Positions 33,908-43,250 of a DNA stretch of 64,000 nucleotides are shown here, one piece after another. Origin of the DNA: Myrica gale (taxonomy: Eukaryota > Streptophyta > Magnoliopsida > Fagales > Myricaceae). The notes beneath the pieces were generated by a model. The model saw nothing but the letters and a program-made list of their open reading frames with translations. It did not search any database and was not told the DNA's origin. How positions within the stretch are numbered: position 1 is the stretch's first letter; every line of letters begins with the position of its first letter. The stretch is from NCBI GenBank assembly GCA_963930655.1, contig OZ005603.1, forward strand, positions 24,318,201 through 24,382,200, read 5' to 3'. The position numbers and the translations under genes were made by a program.

Positions 33908-34003
33908 CTTCGGTGTACTAAACAAGAGTACACCCATAACTGCAAGGGCAACCCAAGACACTCCAAGCATGAGCTTCAGCACCTTCACAGTATGCTTCTG
34001 CAG
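33908..34003 (-). pseudogene. Captured gene tail: membrane-helix C-terminus (LQKHTVKVLKLML type)
   Basis: Read on the minus strand, the right inner arm encodes LQKHTVKVLKLMLGVSWVAL, then AVMGVLLF and a stop: a short amphipathic lead-in, a transmembrane helix and a tiny tail. The left arm (32609..32690, plus) carries the same segment with a stop codon after KLML. Such tails are familiar to me from small plant GRF-type zinc-finger membrane proteins, but no zinc finger is found here, so the identity is tentative. It looks like host or transposon coding sequence captured between the arms. Confidence 0.5.
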
Positions 34004-35181
34004 ATCCAACTCAAATTGCAAGGCCCTGTTTTTTCTTCATTAAATGGGGTCCCACTTCCATTCCACGGGGACACCTTGTTATAAGAACTTGCTTACTCAT
34101 CTTCACAGAACATGGTGCAACTGTGCTGAAAAGGACGGGAAAACAACTAGTAAACCAACCATTACTCAGAGTCTTGAAAAACATATTATGAAATCAATAC
34201 TATTGCTTCAATATTATAGACCCCATACAATATCAAAGACTCCTTGTCACTCTATTGCACATAAAGACCCCATCTAAAGCACTTGGTTCCTTTGTGTTAT
34301 GGTCTCTAGACAGTGTGTAATGTTTGCTATGTTTTGAAGCTCGTGTAAAATACAAGAATTCATTCTAGAATATAAAATTCTTGACGTACTGAAAAAGGCA
34401 TTGCAATTTGCAGTCTTGCGGAAACATGCAGTGGGAATATTTGAAGAGCAAATTCAACATTACCATTTGAACATACCCTTCCAAAATGGAACATCAACTA
34501 AATTAATCACCAGTGCTTGCCCATTTCTAAGGAGAGCCCGTGAGGCCACTAGGCACTACTCACTAGCGCGTCTAAAGGAGAGCCCGTGAGACCAGATCTC
34601 CCTTTCATACTTTCATGATTACTTGCATCGAATAATTTTCTCAGACACTATGGAATCCACGAAATGAGAAACAATTACCTTTTCTCAGACATTATCCCCG
34701 GTATGCGAAGTCGCTTCCTCTGGAGATTGTCAAATGGAGGCTTCGGGTTCACAACTCCGGCTGGAATTCTCAGATCTACCAACTCCGGCTGTTCTCTAAT
34801 GGGGGCTTAGGGCTCTGAAGACAAAGGGGTAAATTCTGAAGAAGGAAGACTCAAAGTGACGTTGAACAAAAGGGGCCAAACTCAAAACAATGCGTATTGT
34901 CTGCGGCTAAAACAGTGTGGATTTTTTTAAAAAAAAACATTGCGGATTTAACCGAAGAAAAACGACACCATTTTGGGCTGCAATCTACAGGCGAGGCACG
35001 GTGTCGTTTCATAGAATAGTTGGCAGTTGATGTGGCTCTCCTGTTAAAAAATCACACGGAATCCTGACGAAAGGATGATTTTGTCAAATGAAGGTAGTTT
35101 GGGGATTAGTTTGTTAGAGTTTATTTTTTAAGAATCAAACAGTTAAAGGAGGAAAACCAGGGATTAAACCGTCAATTTTCT

Positions 35182-35502
35182 TTTTTTTTTTTCTTGTAAT
35201 TTTTTGAGAGCAGATGAAGTATTTGGATTACAAGAAAATGAAAGAAAATATTCGAGGTTTCGCCACCGGCTAGATTCTAAGGACTTAGGGGGCTATTTTT
35301 CAGCTCTCTGGTTTGAGAGGGTTCTGGTGCCTTTATTTAGACCAGTTAATTGAAACATGAACTCTAACAAGCTAACAGCTCAAGGCTCAAACCCCATTAG
35401 CCCACAAAGACTTCCTAGACACATACACACGTTATAATCGAGTTGCTAGTTCTATTTTCTCCATTATTTTACCCAACCCGCTAGGATATGTGTTTTTTCT
35501 TT
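35182..35502. other. Spacer between fold-back element and MITE; no gene seen
   Basis: About 320 bases without coding potential or repeat ends. Confidence 0.4.
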
Positions 35503-35908
35503 GGGAAATTTACTTTTTAGTCCTTAGGTTTTGAATATTTTTTCATATTAGTCATTCACTTTCAAATTTTAGTCCTTGAATTTTCTTTTTTTGACTAAAT
35601 GGTCCTTCCGTCAGTCTGTCGTCTATATGCTTAACGGACAAAAAACAAGTTTGAAGCGGTCGGCCAGGTATATGTTTTGAACGTGAGCGGTCGACCGGTA
35701 CATGAAACGGTCGACCAGTACATGTAGCAGTCGATCGATACAAATTTGCTGACGTGTTAGAGAGTTCCTTTAAGCATATAGATGATAGACTGACGGAAGC
35801 ACCATTTTGTCAAACAAAAAAAACTCAAGGACTAAAAATTTGAAATTTGAAAGTAAATGATTAAAATGAAAAAGTACCAAAAACTAAGGACTAAAAAGTG
35901 AATTTCCT
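35503..35908. mobile_element. ~400-bp MITE with ~130-bp inverted ends
   Basis: The left end GGAAATTTACTTTTTAGTCC and right end, GGAAATTCACTTTTTAGTCC on the minus strand, start an imperfect inverted repeat running over AGTCCTTGA and CCTTCCGTCAG blocks. The core (35656..35745) holds four related copies of CGGTCGACCGGTACATG. No coding capacity. AGTCCTTAGG-type ends are common in plant MITE families. Confidence 0.75.
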
Positions 35909-36171
35909 TTTTTTTTAGGGAAGGAAGACTGTAACTTCGAATTTTATTAAAATTCCTCACATATAACGGAGTTGTATTTTCACCATAATTTTATCAAATC
36001 TATCGGCATATGTTTTTTATTCATTCAAATCATATTCTCTTCACTTTTCACTAATTCTAATATCTTAATTTGAACTTTCTCAAAATTTTAACACTCAAAC
36101 ACAACCCTAGTAGGAAACACAACCTTCGTAGGAAAACTGCCACGACGTGGTTGAAGAGGAAAACCCAACTC

Positions 36172-36469
36172 CCATTCTCCATCATGTCTGTTTTGAAAGT
36201 CTCTCCGCTACAGAGGTCTCCACAAACACGAGAAGCACATTGTCAGTAAGTTAATGGCCACCGGCCATCAGTAATTCTGTACCATTTCTTTATGCAAGTG
36301 CTCTCCACACTGCATATTTTCCATTCTCCATCATGTCTGTTTTGAAAGTCTCTCCGCTACAGAGGTCTCCACAAACATGAGAAGCACATTGTCAGTAAGT
36401 TAATGGCCACCGGACATCAGTAATTCTGTACCATTTCTTTATGCAAGTGCTCTCCACACTGCATATTTT
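36172..36469. repeat. 149-bp tandem duplication upstream of IEVAPA copy 2
   Basis: Unit 36172..36320 is repeated at 36321..36469 with only a few differences. It ends about 350 bases before the ATG of copy 2. The end of the unit (CTCTCCACACTGCATATTTTCC) resembles sequence upstream of copy 4 near 46705. Confidence 0.93.
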
Positions 36470-36564
36470 CCACATGTAATAAACCCTTTTGATGCTTTTA
36501 GCTTTCATTATTTGTTTAGGTACCGCGTCCTTCTCTCAATTTTTGTCGTCGTCACTTTAACCCC

Positions 36565-36573
36565 TATATAAAA
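36565..36573 (+). promoter_or_regulatory. TATA box of IEVAPA copy 2
   Basis: CTATATAAA, 253 bases before the ATG at 36819. The same spacing is seen at copy 4. The leader between shares AAAACCTCCAAGAAAG with copy 4. Confidence 0.65.
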
Positions 36574-36818
36574 AAAATTACCATCTCCAACTTTACTCTC
36601 AACCTAATCCCACTGCAAACAATAAGAAAACCTCCAAGAAAGGTTCTGAAGTAATCTCATCCTTCTTCTACACAAATTTCTTAATTGCTAAGCCTGAGGA
36701 AGAAAGTCGAAAGTCGAAAGTTACTCCTTAAAATCATCTTGGTCATCGTGAGTCTCTGCGGTCTGATTGCTCCATTGGGTTCCTTCCAGATTACTAGAAG
36801 GGCTTAAGAATTTCTGCA

Positions 36819-37022
36819 ATGGCAAAGGAGATGGGATATTTCAGTTCTTGGATTGAGGTTGCACCAGCGCTTCTCATTTCCCCCACCAAGGTTCCGATTT
36901 CTCCTGTACTCGAGACTATTACTGAAGAAGAGGCTGAGGACTACGACGAAGACTCCCAAACATTGGAGTTTGCTTTTGTTTCTAATTCAGTTTATTGTGC
37001 AGAACTTCGGATTGTAAATTAA
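36819..37022 (+). CDS. IEVAPA-family small protein, copy 2 (67 aa)
   Basis: The ATG at 36819 gives 67 residues. W11-IEVAPAL-L19 is the family core, then a basic/proline patch (ISPTKVPISPV), L31-ETI-T35 and an acidic run EEEAEDYDEDS to residue 46, then a 21-residue tail including FAFVSNS. There is no signal peptide or membrane helix; it is a short soluble acidic-ended protein. Promoter, 5' leader and coding sequence are clearly related to copy 4 (47067..47207), so the two arose by duplication including the promoter. The longer tail is in frame where copy 4 has a stop. Function unknown to me; conservation of the core across four copies argues it has been translated. Confidence 0.72.
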   Translation: MAKEMGYFSSWIEVAPALLISPTKVPISPVLETITEEEAEDYDEDSQTLEFAFVSNSVYCAELRIVN

Positions 37023-37353
37023 ATTGGTAGCCACTGGTATTTAAGTTTTGTAGTTCGTTAGTGCAATGAATTATCCTTGACCAACTCTTTCAACTACGTT
37101 TCCAATATGCTTCGACTTTCTTCTTCCTCTAGCAATACCTTTTATGGAATTATCCACTTCGTTAAAGCAGAGAGCAATAGGCATCTCTGCCTTGAAAACA
37201 AATAATAGACTCACGCCAAGGACCTCTACACCTACTCTACAACCCCCGTTCAAATCAAAACTCCAATCCAACCGAAGGGAATTACCCAAGGTCTGTAAAT
37301 GGCTACAAATAAGAGAATTTCCTTCTACAAAGTTTTGATCCGGTAAACGAGAG

Positions 37354-37391
37354 CTTTCTAGAGAGAGAGCGTCTGCCCTCTCTCTAGAAAG
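37354..37391. repeat. 14-bp perfect inverted repeat
   Basis: CTTTCTAGAGAGAG at 37354..37367 pairs exactly with 37378..37391 across a 10-base loop. It sits at the probable upper edge of the LINE-derived sequence that follows. Confidence 0.9.
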
Positions 37392-38312
37392 TGTCCTTTC
37401 CCCGTTTCGTCTGCTCCCCCTTCTAGCGTGTTGTCTCCGGAGACGGGAGGAGCCCACCCATCTCCCTCCCTTTTTTTCTTTTGTGTTTCCCCTTTGACCG
37501 TTTTGTTCTCTTCTCCCTCCCTTTCGACCGTTGTTTGCTCCATCGTTTTGCAGCTCCTAATGCTTAGATCTATGCGGTTTGACGGTTTTGTGGTGGACAC
37601 GTTCAGCACGGTTGAGCTCCTCAGCTCCGGGCGCCTCTCTACTGCTTTTTCCGACGCCAGTAGGACTGCACGTGGATCTCACGCGCACATTCTTCTTTTG
37701 ATCTGTTCGTATTGCTCCTCATGGTTTTCCTCGATCCTGTGTTATGGCCGGAAGTTGAACGGTTTAAGGGTTATGTGTTGTGTGCTTTGCCTTTTATTTG
37801 TTGTTTTTAATAATGTCATTTCTCTGGCTTTTTGTGTGAAGGATCTCACGACGTCTTCCTTGTTAAGGCATCTCCCTACCAGCATGAATATGTTAGCCAT
37901 CTTCACTAATGGTCCTTTGTTGCAGTGGATGCTCGGCAGCTTATGACTTTTGGTGTTTTCCTTCCGCTTGGTTGTGGTGTTATGGATGAGTCTATGGGCT
38001 AGTAAGATTGTGGTTGCTCACCCTCTCTTCCGGCGCTCGATCTCTCCGCCTGTGGCGGTCTTTGTTATAGGTCTTTGGACCTGCTTCAAAATTACGGGCT
38101 TTTAGCCCATATGTATGTAGCCTTTACGGCTATATGGATTATGACCTTTGTGGCCGTTCGACGTATGGCCCTTCAGGCCCTAAAATTGCTGTTATCGGCT
38201 TTATGCCTATGCACTCTATAATCGGCCTTAGAGGCTTATTTGTATCCAATACTGTTGTAATATTTCCAGTGCAATGATATTTCACGTTTACTTAGAAAAA
38301 AAGAAGAAGAAG
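37392..38312 (+). mobile_element. LINE-derived, probably non-autonomous retroposon with A-rich tail
   Basis: CT-rich sequence typical of a plant LINE leader, then a 3' UTR-like part ending in an A-rich tail (about 38295..38315). The words GGACTGC followed by GTGGATCTCACGCG recur in debris near 41490, so both derive from one family. An open frame at 37428..37946 lacks RT, endonuclease or zinc-knuckle motifs. The 3' portion contains a series of tiny inverted repeats (38090..38252). Confidence 0.5.
38090..38252. repeat. Series of micro-hairpins in LINE-like 3' region
   Basis: Successive short inverted words appear every ~25-30 bases: GGGCTTTTAGCCC, GCCTTTACGGC, a GGCC pair around TTCA, CGGCTTTATGCC and CGGCCTTAGAGGC. 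Each could fold a 4-5 bp stem with a small loop. Confidence 0.65.
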
Positions 38313-38444
38313 AGAATTTCCTTCTTTCGTTTCTCCTCTTTTTCAGGAGATAGATGTAATGTAACCTCACGAAACTGACTGTTAGAGTTTCATGTTGGGA
38401 AGATATGGATATTGGTTATTCACAGAGTTTCAACTCTCGTTCTG

Positions 38445-38751
38445 TGTTGGGAAAAGCCTCAAGAAAATTCAAAGAAAATGGACACCAAGAATTTACTTGG
38501 TTCGACCTCAATCCGCCTACGTCCACCCCAGAGCAATGTTATTAAGAACGCTTAAGAAAATCACTCTACCCGCCCAATGCAATAACCACACCATGATCTC
38601 TCTTTTTTCTCTCTGCCCAATGCTCACGTGTCTATTCTCCTATAACATAAGCCTCTATTTATAGGAAAAAATACAAAGAGAAAACCCTAAACTTGGAGTG
38701 GGCAGGAAGTAAACTTCCTTTCCAAGTCTAATATGGATGTGGACCCCAACA
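38445..38751 (-). repeat. 3' LTR of the short non-autonomous element (307 bp)
   Basis: Paired with 39959..40213. On the minus strand it directly follows the G-rich polypurine tract. Confidence 0.88.
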
Positions 38752-39380
38752 ATTCTCCCCCCTTCATACCCATAAGAGAATAATTTGTTCCTGACATCTT
38801 TCGGTTGAGTGCTTTTCAAGTTTCCATCAGTAGAACCTTCCTACAACTTTGGTGTCTGTTGCTCCCCCTTGCTCACCACCCATTTCATCATTCTTCTACT
38901 GGCACTCCAACATCGTCCTTGTCACCAGACGACCAACCACTCTCATCCGAGTGTCCTGCACCCCCACCTAGGGTGCCCGCATCCTCTTGCTTGTACCGCT
39001 AGACCCATGTAGAATATTATCTCCCCCTATTCTTGCATCTCCACTGGCTGGTACCAAGCACCTCTGCGTGCTACATGACGTCGGAGTTATCAATCCCCTC
39101 CAGTTTTTTGCCCTTGTTCTCCAATGGATCGTACATATCCTTCCCATAAAGGATATCCTCCATCTGTGGCTTCCAATTCATGTAATTCGTAGCTGACAAC
39201 ATCTATCTCAATTCACACTGATCGAGGTTGACTTTCACAATTCTGACTGCGCTAATGGATCTGGGATAACCTAAAACCTTAGAAACCGGTCTGACCTGCT
39301 AAAAACCGGCCTAACACCCACTGAACTGGCCTAAAACCCAACCTGGAACAAAAACTGGAATCTTCCGAAATATTCCCTTA

Positions 39381-39830
39381 CCGGAATAAACATTACCGAA
39401 ATATTCCCATGACGAAATATTCCCTTACCGAAATATTTTGATTTTCTGAAATATTCTCTGTTGGCGTATCACTTTGGGACCCACTTGCTGTCGTGGAGAT
39501 GATGTGGCGGGTTAACTGGGCGCGCGTGTGTGGAATCTTCCAGAATAAACATTACCGAAATATTCCCATGATATTCTGGAATCTTCCGGAATCTTCCCTT
39601 ACCGAAATAAACATTACCAAGATTCCACTTGATATTCTGGAATCTTCCAGAATATTCATTTACCGGAATAAACATTACCGAAATATTCCCATGACGAAAT
39701 ATTCTCTTACCGGAATATTCTGATTTTCTGAAATATTCTCTGCTGGCGTAGCACTTTGGGACCCAATTGCTGACGTGGCGATGACGTGGCAGGTTAACTG
39801 GGCGCGTGTGTGTGTGGCGCGTGGGGTGAG
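39381..39830. repeat. ~282-bp tandem duplication inside the short LTR element
   Basis: The block starting CCGGAATAAACATTACCG at 39381 recurs at 39663, and the block CACTTTGGGACCCA followed by GGTTAACTGGGCGCG recurs with the same offset. Copies differ by small substitutions. Confidence 0.85.
39533..39657. promoter_or_regulatory. Heat-shock-element-like arrays (TTCnnGAA modules)
   Basis: Two perfect five-module arrays, alternating TTC and GAA every 5 bp, lie at 39574..39596 and 39635..39657. A three-module array lies at 39533..39545, and looser copies occur around 39355 and 39710. Plant heat-shock factors bind at least three such alternating modules. Whether these act in vivo is not shown by sequence. 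Confidence 0.7.
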
Positions 39831-39958
39831 TGAGGACCACGCGCCCTACCTCTCTTTGGTGCCCTCCAATCTCCAATCGGACCACTTTGAATTTTTAGAC
39901 CTTCTCTGCTTCCCGCGAAAAACCACTCCGGCCCCTCGAACCTGGCTCCAATACCACT

Positions 39959-40213
39959 TGTTGGGAAAAGCGGCACGAAAATTCAAAGAAAATGGACACC
40001 AAGAATTTACGTGGTTCAGCCCCAATCCTCTCTCTTTTTTCTCTCTGCCCAATGCTCACGTGTCTCTTCTCTAATAACATAAGTCTCTATTTATAGGAAA
40101 AGATACAAATAGAAGACTCATCAAGAAAACTCTAAACTTGGAGTGGAGAGGAAGTAAACTTCCTTTCCAAGTTTACTTTTATTCCAAGTCTAATATGGGT
40201 GTGGACCCCAACA
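39959..40213 (-). repeat. 5' LTR of the short non-autonomous element (255 bp)
   Basis: Adjoins the primer-binding-like site and the TTCTG target duplication. It is shorter than its partner by internal deletion. Confidence 0.88.
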
Positions 40214-40399
40214 TTCTGCTCATGATTTAGATATATAAGCCGGTGATGTCACACAAAAACATAAGAGTTCGTAGATGTTGAGTCTCTTACATTTCTAACA
40301 TAGTATGAGACCGCTCTTATTAGATGAGAAAACCAACACAACCAATGAATCAAATACGGCATGTGGTATTATTAAAAAACCCTATCAAATCGAGATCTT

Positions 40400-40800
40400 G
40401 CGGTTAGATCTGGCTCACACGCTCTGCCCCATGATGTCCACGTCTTTAAGCGTTTTGGTTAGCCCCAGACGCGAGTCAGCTAGTTGGTGCGTGAGTGCCC
40501 ACGTGCGTGCGTGTGTGCCCATGTGTATTTCAGGCGCACAGCCTTTTTACCCTTATGCCGACCCTGTTCAGCCACTTAGAGCTTCCCTTTGTTGCTACAT
40601 TCCTTTTTTGCGGGTTGTATCAGCTTGCTGCCCTTTGTAGTTTATCTATCCTCTATGGATATTTATGTCTTTTTAACCCCCTCGGTTGTTGGCTTGTCGC
40701 ATCTACCGAGGGTCTGATTAGCTTTGTAGAAGAACATGTTAACTGAGGTCCTTGCACCTTTGTGAATATTAATGAATAAACAGTTATTATTTAAAGAAAA
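40400..40800 (+). mobile_element. LINE 3'-end fragment with A-rich tail
   Basis: Sequence ending GAATATTAATGAATAAACAG and an A-rich tract resembles the 3' end of plant LINEs and a second fragment at 43080..43250 (shared TATGGATATTT and AATATTAATGAA words). No coding motif remains. Confidence 0.45.
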
Positions 40801-41112
40801 AAAAAGAACATATGACACGTACTACCAAATTGCGTCACCCAAAAAGATTGCATAATGGGTAGGGAATTATAAATCTATTTTTTGTGGAGATGCCACATGT
40901 GGGTTAGTTGGATTCCATAAATGATGGCCGGTCCAAGGGTCTTCATATCTGAGAATATGATTTCCAATTGTGAAGTACTGTTGTATCCACAGTGACATCC
41001 TTTTGTAATTGTGGGTGGTCTGTTCGTAGGAGTGACGACTGTATTATGTATAGTTTGGATGCATTATTTTTGGGTTCTTCCTTAGAATCAAACAAATAAT
41101 TTAAGTGAGAGG
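40801..41112. other. Spacer; no gene seen
   Basis: Holds a distant match (CAGTGACATCCTTTTGT near 40990) to the repeat that follows, otherwise nothing supportable. Confidence 0.35.
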
Positions 41113-41280
41113 TTTTCCTAATAGTGACATCCTTCTGTCATCGTGAATCGTACACTTCTAGAAAGTGCACACGTAGGGCATTGTATATCCCACCGAAAGA
41201 AATTTTCCTAATAGTGACGTCCTTTTGTCATTACGAATTGTACACTTCTAGAAGGTGTACACGTAGTGCATGAATAGGAT
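41113..41280. repeat. ~90-bp tandem repeat with internal palindrome
   Basis: Copy one starts at 41113 and copy two at 41203 (TTTTCCTAATAGTGAC). Each has a CTTCTAGAAG palindrome inside GTACAC...GTGTAC or GTGCAC. A third, diverged partial copy lies near 40990. Confidence 0.88.
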
Positions 41281-41604
41281 CAACCAATGCAAGTCTCTTA
41301 AGGGAAAGTTTAATGGTAATTCCTTTTGAGGCCCCACCAGTAAAAAGATGGTAGACTGTCTTATTTCTTGAATTCACTCTCATTCTCCTCCACCACCCCT
41401 TTCTTCTGGCGGCGGGAGGACTCCCTCTTTCAAATCTAGTGATCTGAATGTCTGACTACAGGTGGTTACCTAAGGCAAAAGCTAAATGGACTGCGTGTGG
41501 ATCTCACGCGGCACTCCTCTTTTTTCTCGATTTAAGCTGTCTACGAGTTACTTTGATGGGCACCCGCAGTCCAGCTACCCTTTATGCCTCCCGACCCTTC
41601 TTTT
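41281..41604. other. Spacer with LINE-leader debris
   Basis: Around 41490 it shares GGACTGC and GTGGATCTCACGCG words with the LINE-derived sequence at 37392..38312. No gene. Confidence 0.4.
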
Positions 41605-42405
41605 CACTGTAGCGGAATCATGAATGCAATTGAAGAGAGATAAATTCTTAAAATAAATGATAAAAAATATTACGTAATATTAAAAAAATATCTTAAAATT
41701 TAAAATATAAAAATTAAGGACTAAAATATTAAAATACACATACCATACTATTTCTTGGTACTGAGAGGTGACATCTTATGAAAACATTGTAAAATAGCTT
41801 CGTTCTCAATAGTTTCAAAAATTTTCCTCTCGATATATACCACAATAAAATTATTTATCCATTCATCTTGCATCTTATTACGCAAGTCAGTTTTGATAAA
41901 CTTCATTGTAGAGAACATTCTCTCAACGGCTACAGTGCAACCAGTAAGATCAATGTTAACTCAATAAGATGATAAACCAATGAATATAGAGTATGTTTTA
42001 TTGTCTCAACAATCTTCACAGCAAGACCTCTAACATCTTGAAGCCCAGAAAAAACATAATGAATTCTCACATCATAAATGTAGTTTCGAAGTTGATCTCT
42101 AAGTACAACACGATCAATTGCTGAGAAATCTTCTGGATAAAACTCGGCAAGACGAAGTAATTTAGCATGATCAAACGCTGAGCATGAGTTTCTTGGATCA
42201 ATACATGCTATATAAATAAGTAACTATGTAATTGCTTCTGTGAAATAATGATTCATCTCCTGAGCGATCAAATCAATACCTTGGCAAAACACTTTCACAC
42301 AAAAACAATGGAAATAAGTAATTGTTTCTTCTCGTGGATGTAGGCCAGTTCTCGGGCTACTCCTCTCGCTATCTTTAACCGAACTTTGAGAGGTAGATGA
42401 AATGG
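41605..42405 (-). pseudogene. Decayed hAT transposase 3' fragment
   Basis: On the minus strand the sequence aligns by eye with the transposase end at 59545..60450. It shows the hAT C-terminal dimerisation region (near 41780..41960, around the A-T-V-E-R-M-F-S-like stretch), and upstream pieces up to 42330. Stops and frameshifts are frequent. The low end (CACTGTAGCGGAATCA at 41605) is a corrupted version of the hAT terminus CAGTGGCGGAACCA. The other end is missing. Confidence 0.7.
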
Positions 42406-42439
42406 TAATGAGCAGGGTTTCCCTAAATTTAAGAAAAAA

Positions 42440-42678
42440 TAAGGGATAAATACATTAATGGTCTATGTGGTTTACTCCAAAATCAAATAAATCCTTAAAC
42501 TTTAAAACACATCAAATTAGTCCCTAAAGTTTAAAATCATTCACATTTGAAAGGTCCATGAGGGACTAAAGTTATGATGGATATTAAACTTTAGGGACAA
42601 ATTTGATGTGTTTTAAAGTTTAAGAACTTATTTGATTTTGGAGTAAACCACATGGACCAATATTGTATTTATCCTAAA
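42440..42678. mobile_element. ~240-bp MITE forming a long hairpin
   Basis: Arms about 42444..42528 and 42591..42673 are close reverse complements (GGATAAATAC at the tips, then TGGTTTACTCCAAAATCAAATAA, with few mismatches), around a ~60-base centre. No coding capacity. No target duplication could be fixed. Confidence 0.82.
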
Positions 42679-43079
42679 AAATAAACATGATAAATTACAA
42701 TTTACAAGTGCACCTGCTTTTTCCTCATGTACTGTTTTTTATTTTCTTTCCCCTTACCTAAAATCTAAAATTTTAATTTGTGCCATCAAAATAGTGTTGG
42801 CTAGTACGCATTTTAAGGTAGCAGCAACAAAGTAATTAGATCTGTTCCTTCAAACCATTAACTAAACCTCTAGATATTTTTTTTTTCTAAATAACTAAAC
42901 CTCTAGATAGGTAGTGAGGCAGCAGTCTATTTTTAGACTCACCTGCTATTTTCTTAAGTCAAGCAGTGTTTGAGAATGAATCAAATTCCTAAGGGGGCGG
43001 CCCATATTAAAAAAATAAAAAAATAAATTTTTTTTGAGAGATTTTACAAGCAATGCCTTGCTTGCCTTCCTCTGTTGCC
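42679..43079. other. Spacer; no gene seen
   Basis: AT-rich, with A-runs near 43010; nothing supportable. Confidence 0.35.
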
Positions 43080-43250
43080 ACTTTTCCTTTTCTGCTGATT
43101 GTATCATGCGCTTTGTGGTTTTATGCCTTTTATGGATATTTGTATAGACTTATGACTTCTCTGCGAGGTGGTCTGTCACCTTTACAAAAAGGTTTTAGCA
43201 CTTTAGAGCTTGTTCAATATTAATGAAAGAGGTCTGATATTAAAAAAAAT
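43080..43250 (+). mobile_element. LINE 3'-end fragment with A-rich tail
   Basis: Ends with CAATATTAATGAAAGAGG and an A-run at 43241..43250, resembling the fragment at 40400..40800. No coding motif. Confidence 0.4.

Larger units (their letters stand above)
31490..35181. mobile_element. 3.7 kb fold-back (long inverted repeat) transposon, MULE-like
   Basis: Outer arms 31490..31965 and 34696..35181 are imperfect reverse complements over ~480 bp (shared blocks include AGAGAACAGCCGGAGTTGGT and AAACGACACCGTGCC). A second inverted pair lies inside, 32609..32975 with 33634..34003. The sequence between the outer and inner pairs differs on the two sides. The centre (33125..33470) is a tandem-repeat loop. 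No transposase is present. Long inverted arms around repeats are known for fold-back elements and TIR-type Mutator-like elements; class assignment is inference. The T-rich ends prevented reading a target duplication. The inner arms carry a coding fragment (33908..34003, minus). Confidence 0.8.
38445..40213 (-). mobile_element. Short non-autonomous Ty1-copia-type LTR element with HSE-like interior
   Basis: Plus-strand boundaries TGTTGGGAAAAGC...GACCCCAACA occur twice, at 38445..38751 and 39959..40213, flanked by a perfect 5-bp duplication TTCTG (38440..38444 and 40214..40218). A primer-binding-like site TGGTATTGGAGCC (39944..39956, minus) adjoins the higher LTR, and a polypurine tract (38752..38763, minus) adjoins the lower one, so the element runs on the minus strand. 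The 1.2 kb interior has only a copia gag N-terminal scrap (about 39045..39200, minus: NYMNWKPQMEDILYGKDMY) and a 282-bp duplication packed with TTCnnGAA modules. It must depend on another element's proteins. Confidence 0.88.

Noticed and set aside
37428..37946. 172-codon plus-strand frame
   Set aside because: Lies in LINE-derived CT-rich sequence; no domain, and the start coincides with leader-like repeats.
39469..39885. 138-codon minus-strand frame
   Set aside because: Translation of the 282-bp duplication and HSE-like arrays; internally repetitive and without homology to gag or pol.
40305..40746. Two overlapping plus-strand frames of 111 and 83 codons
   Set aside because: Cys-rich translations of a LINE 3' fragment; no known domain.
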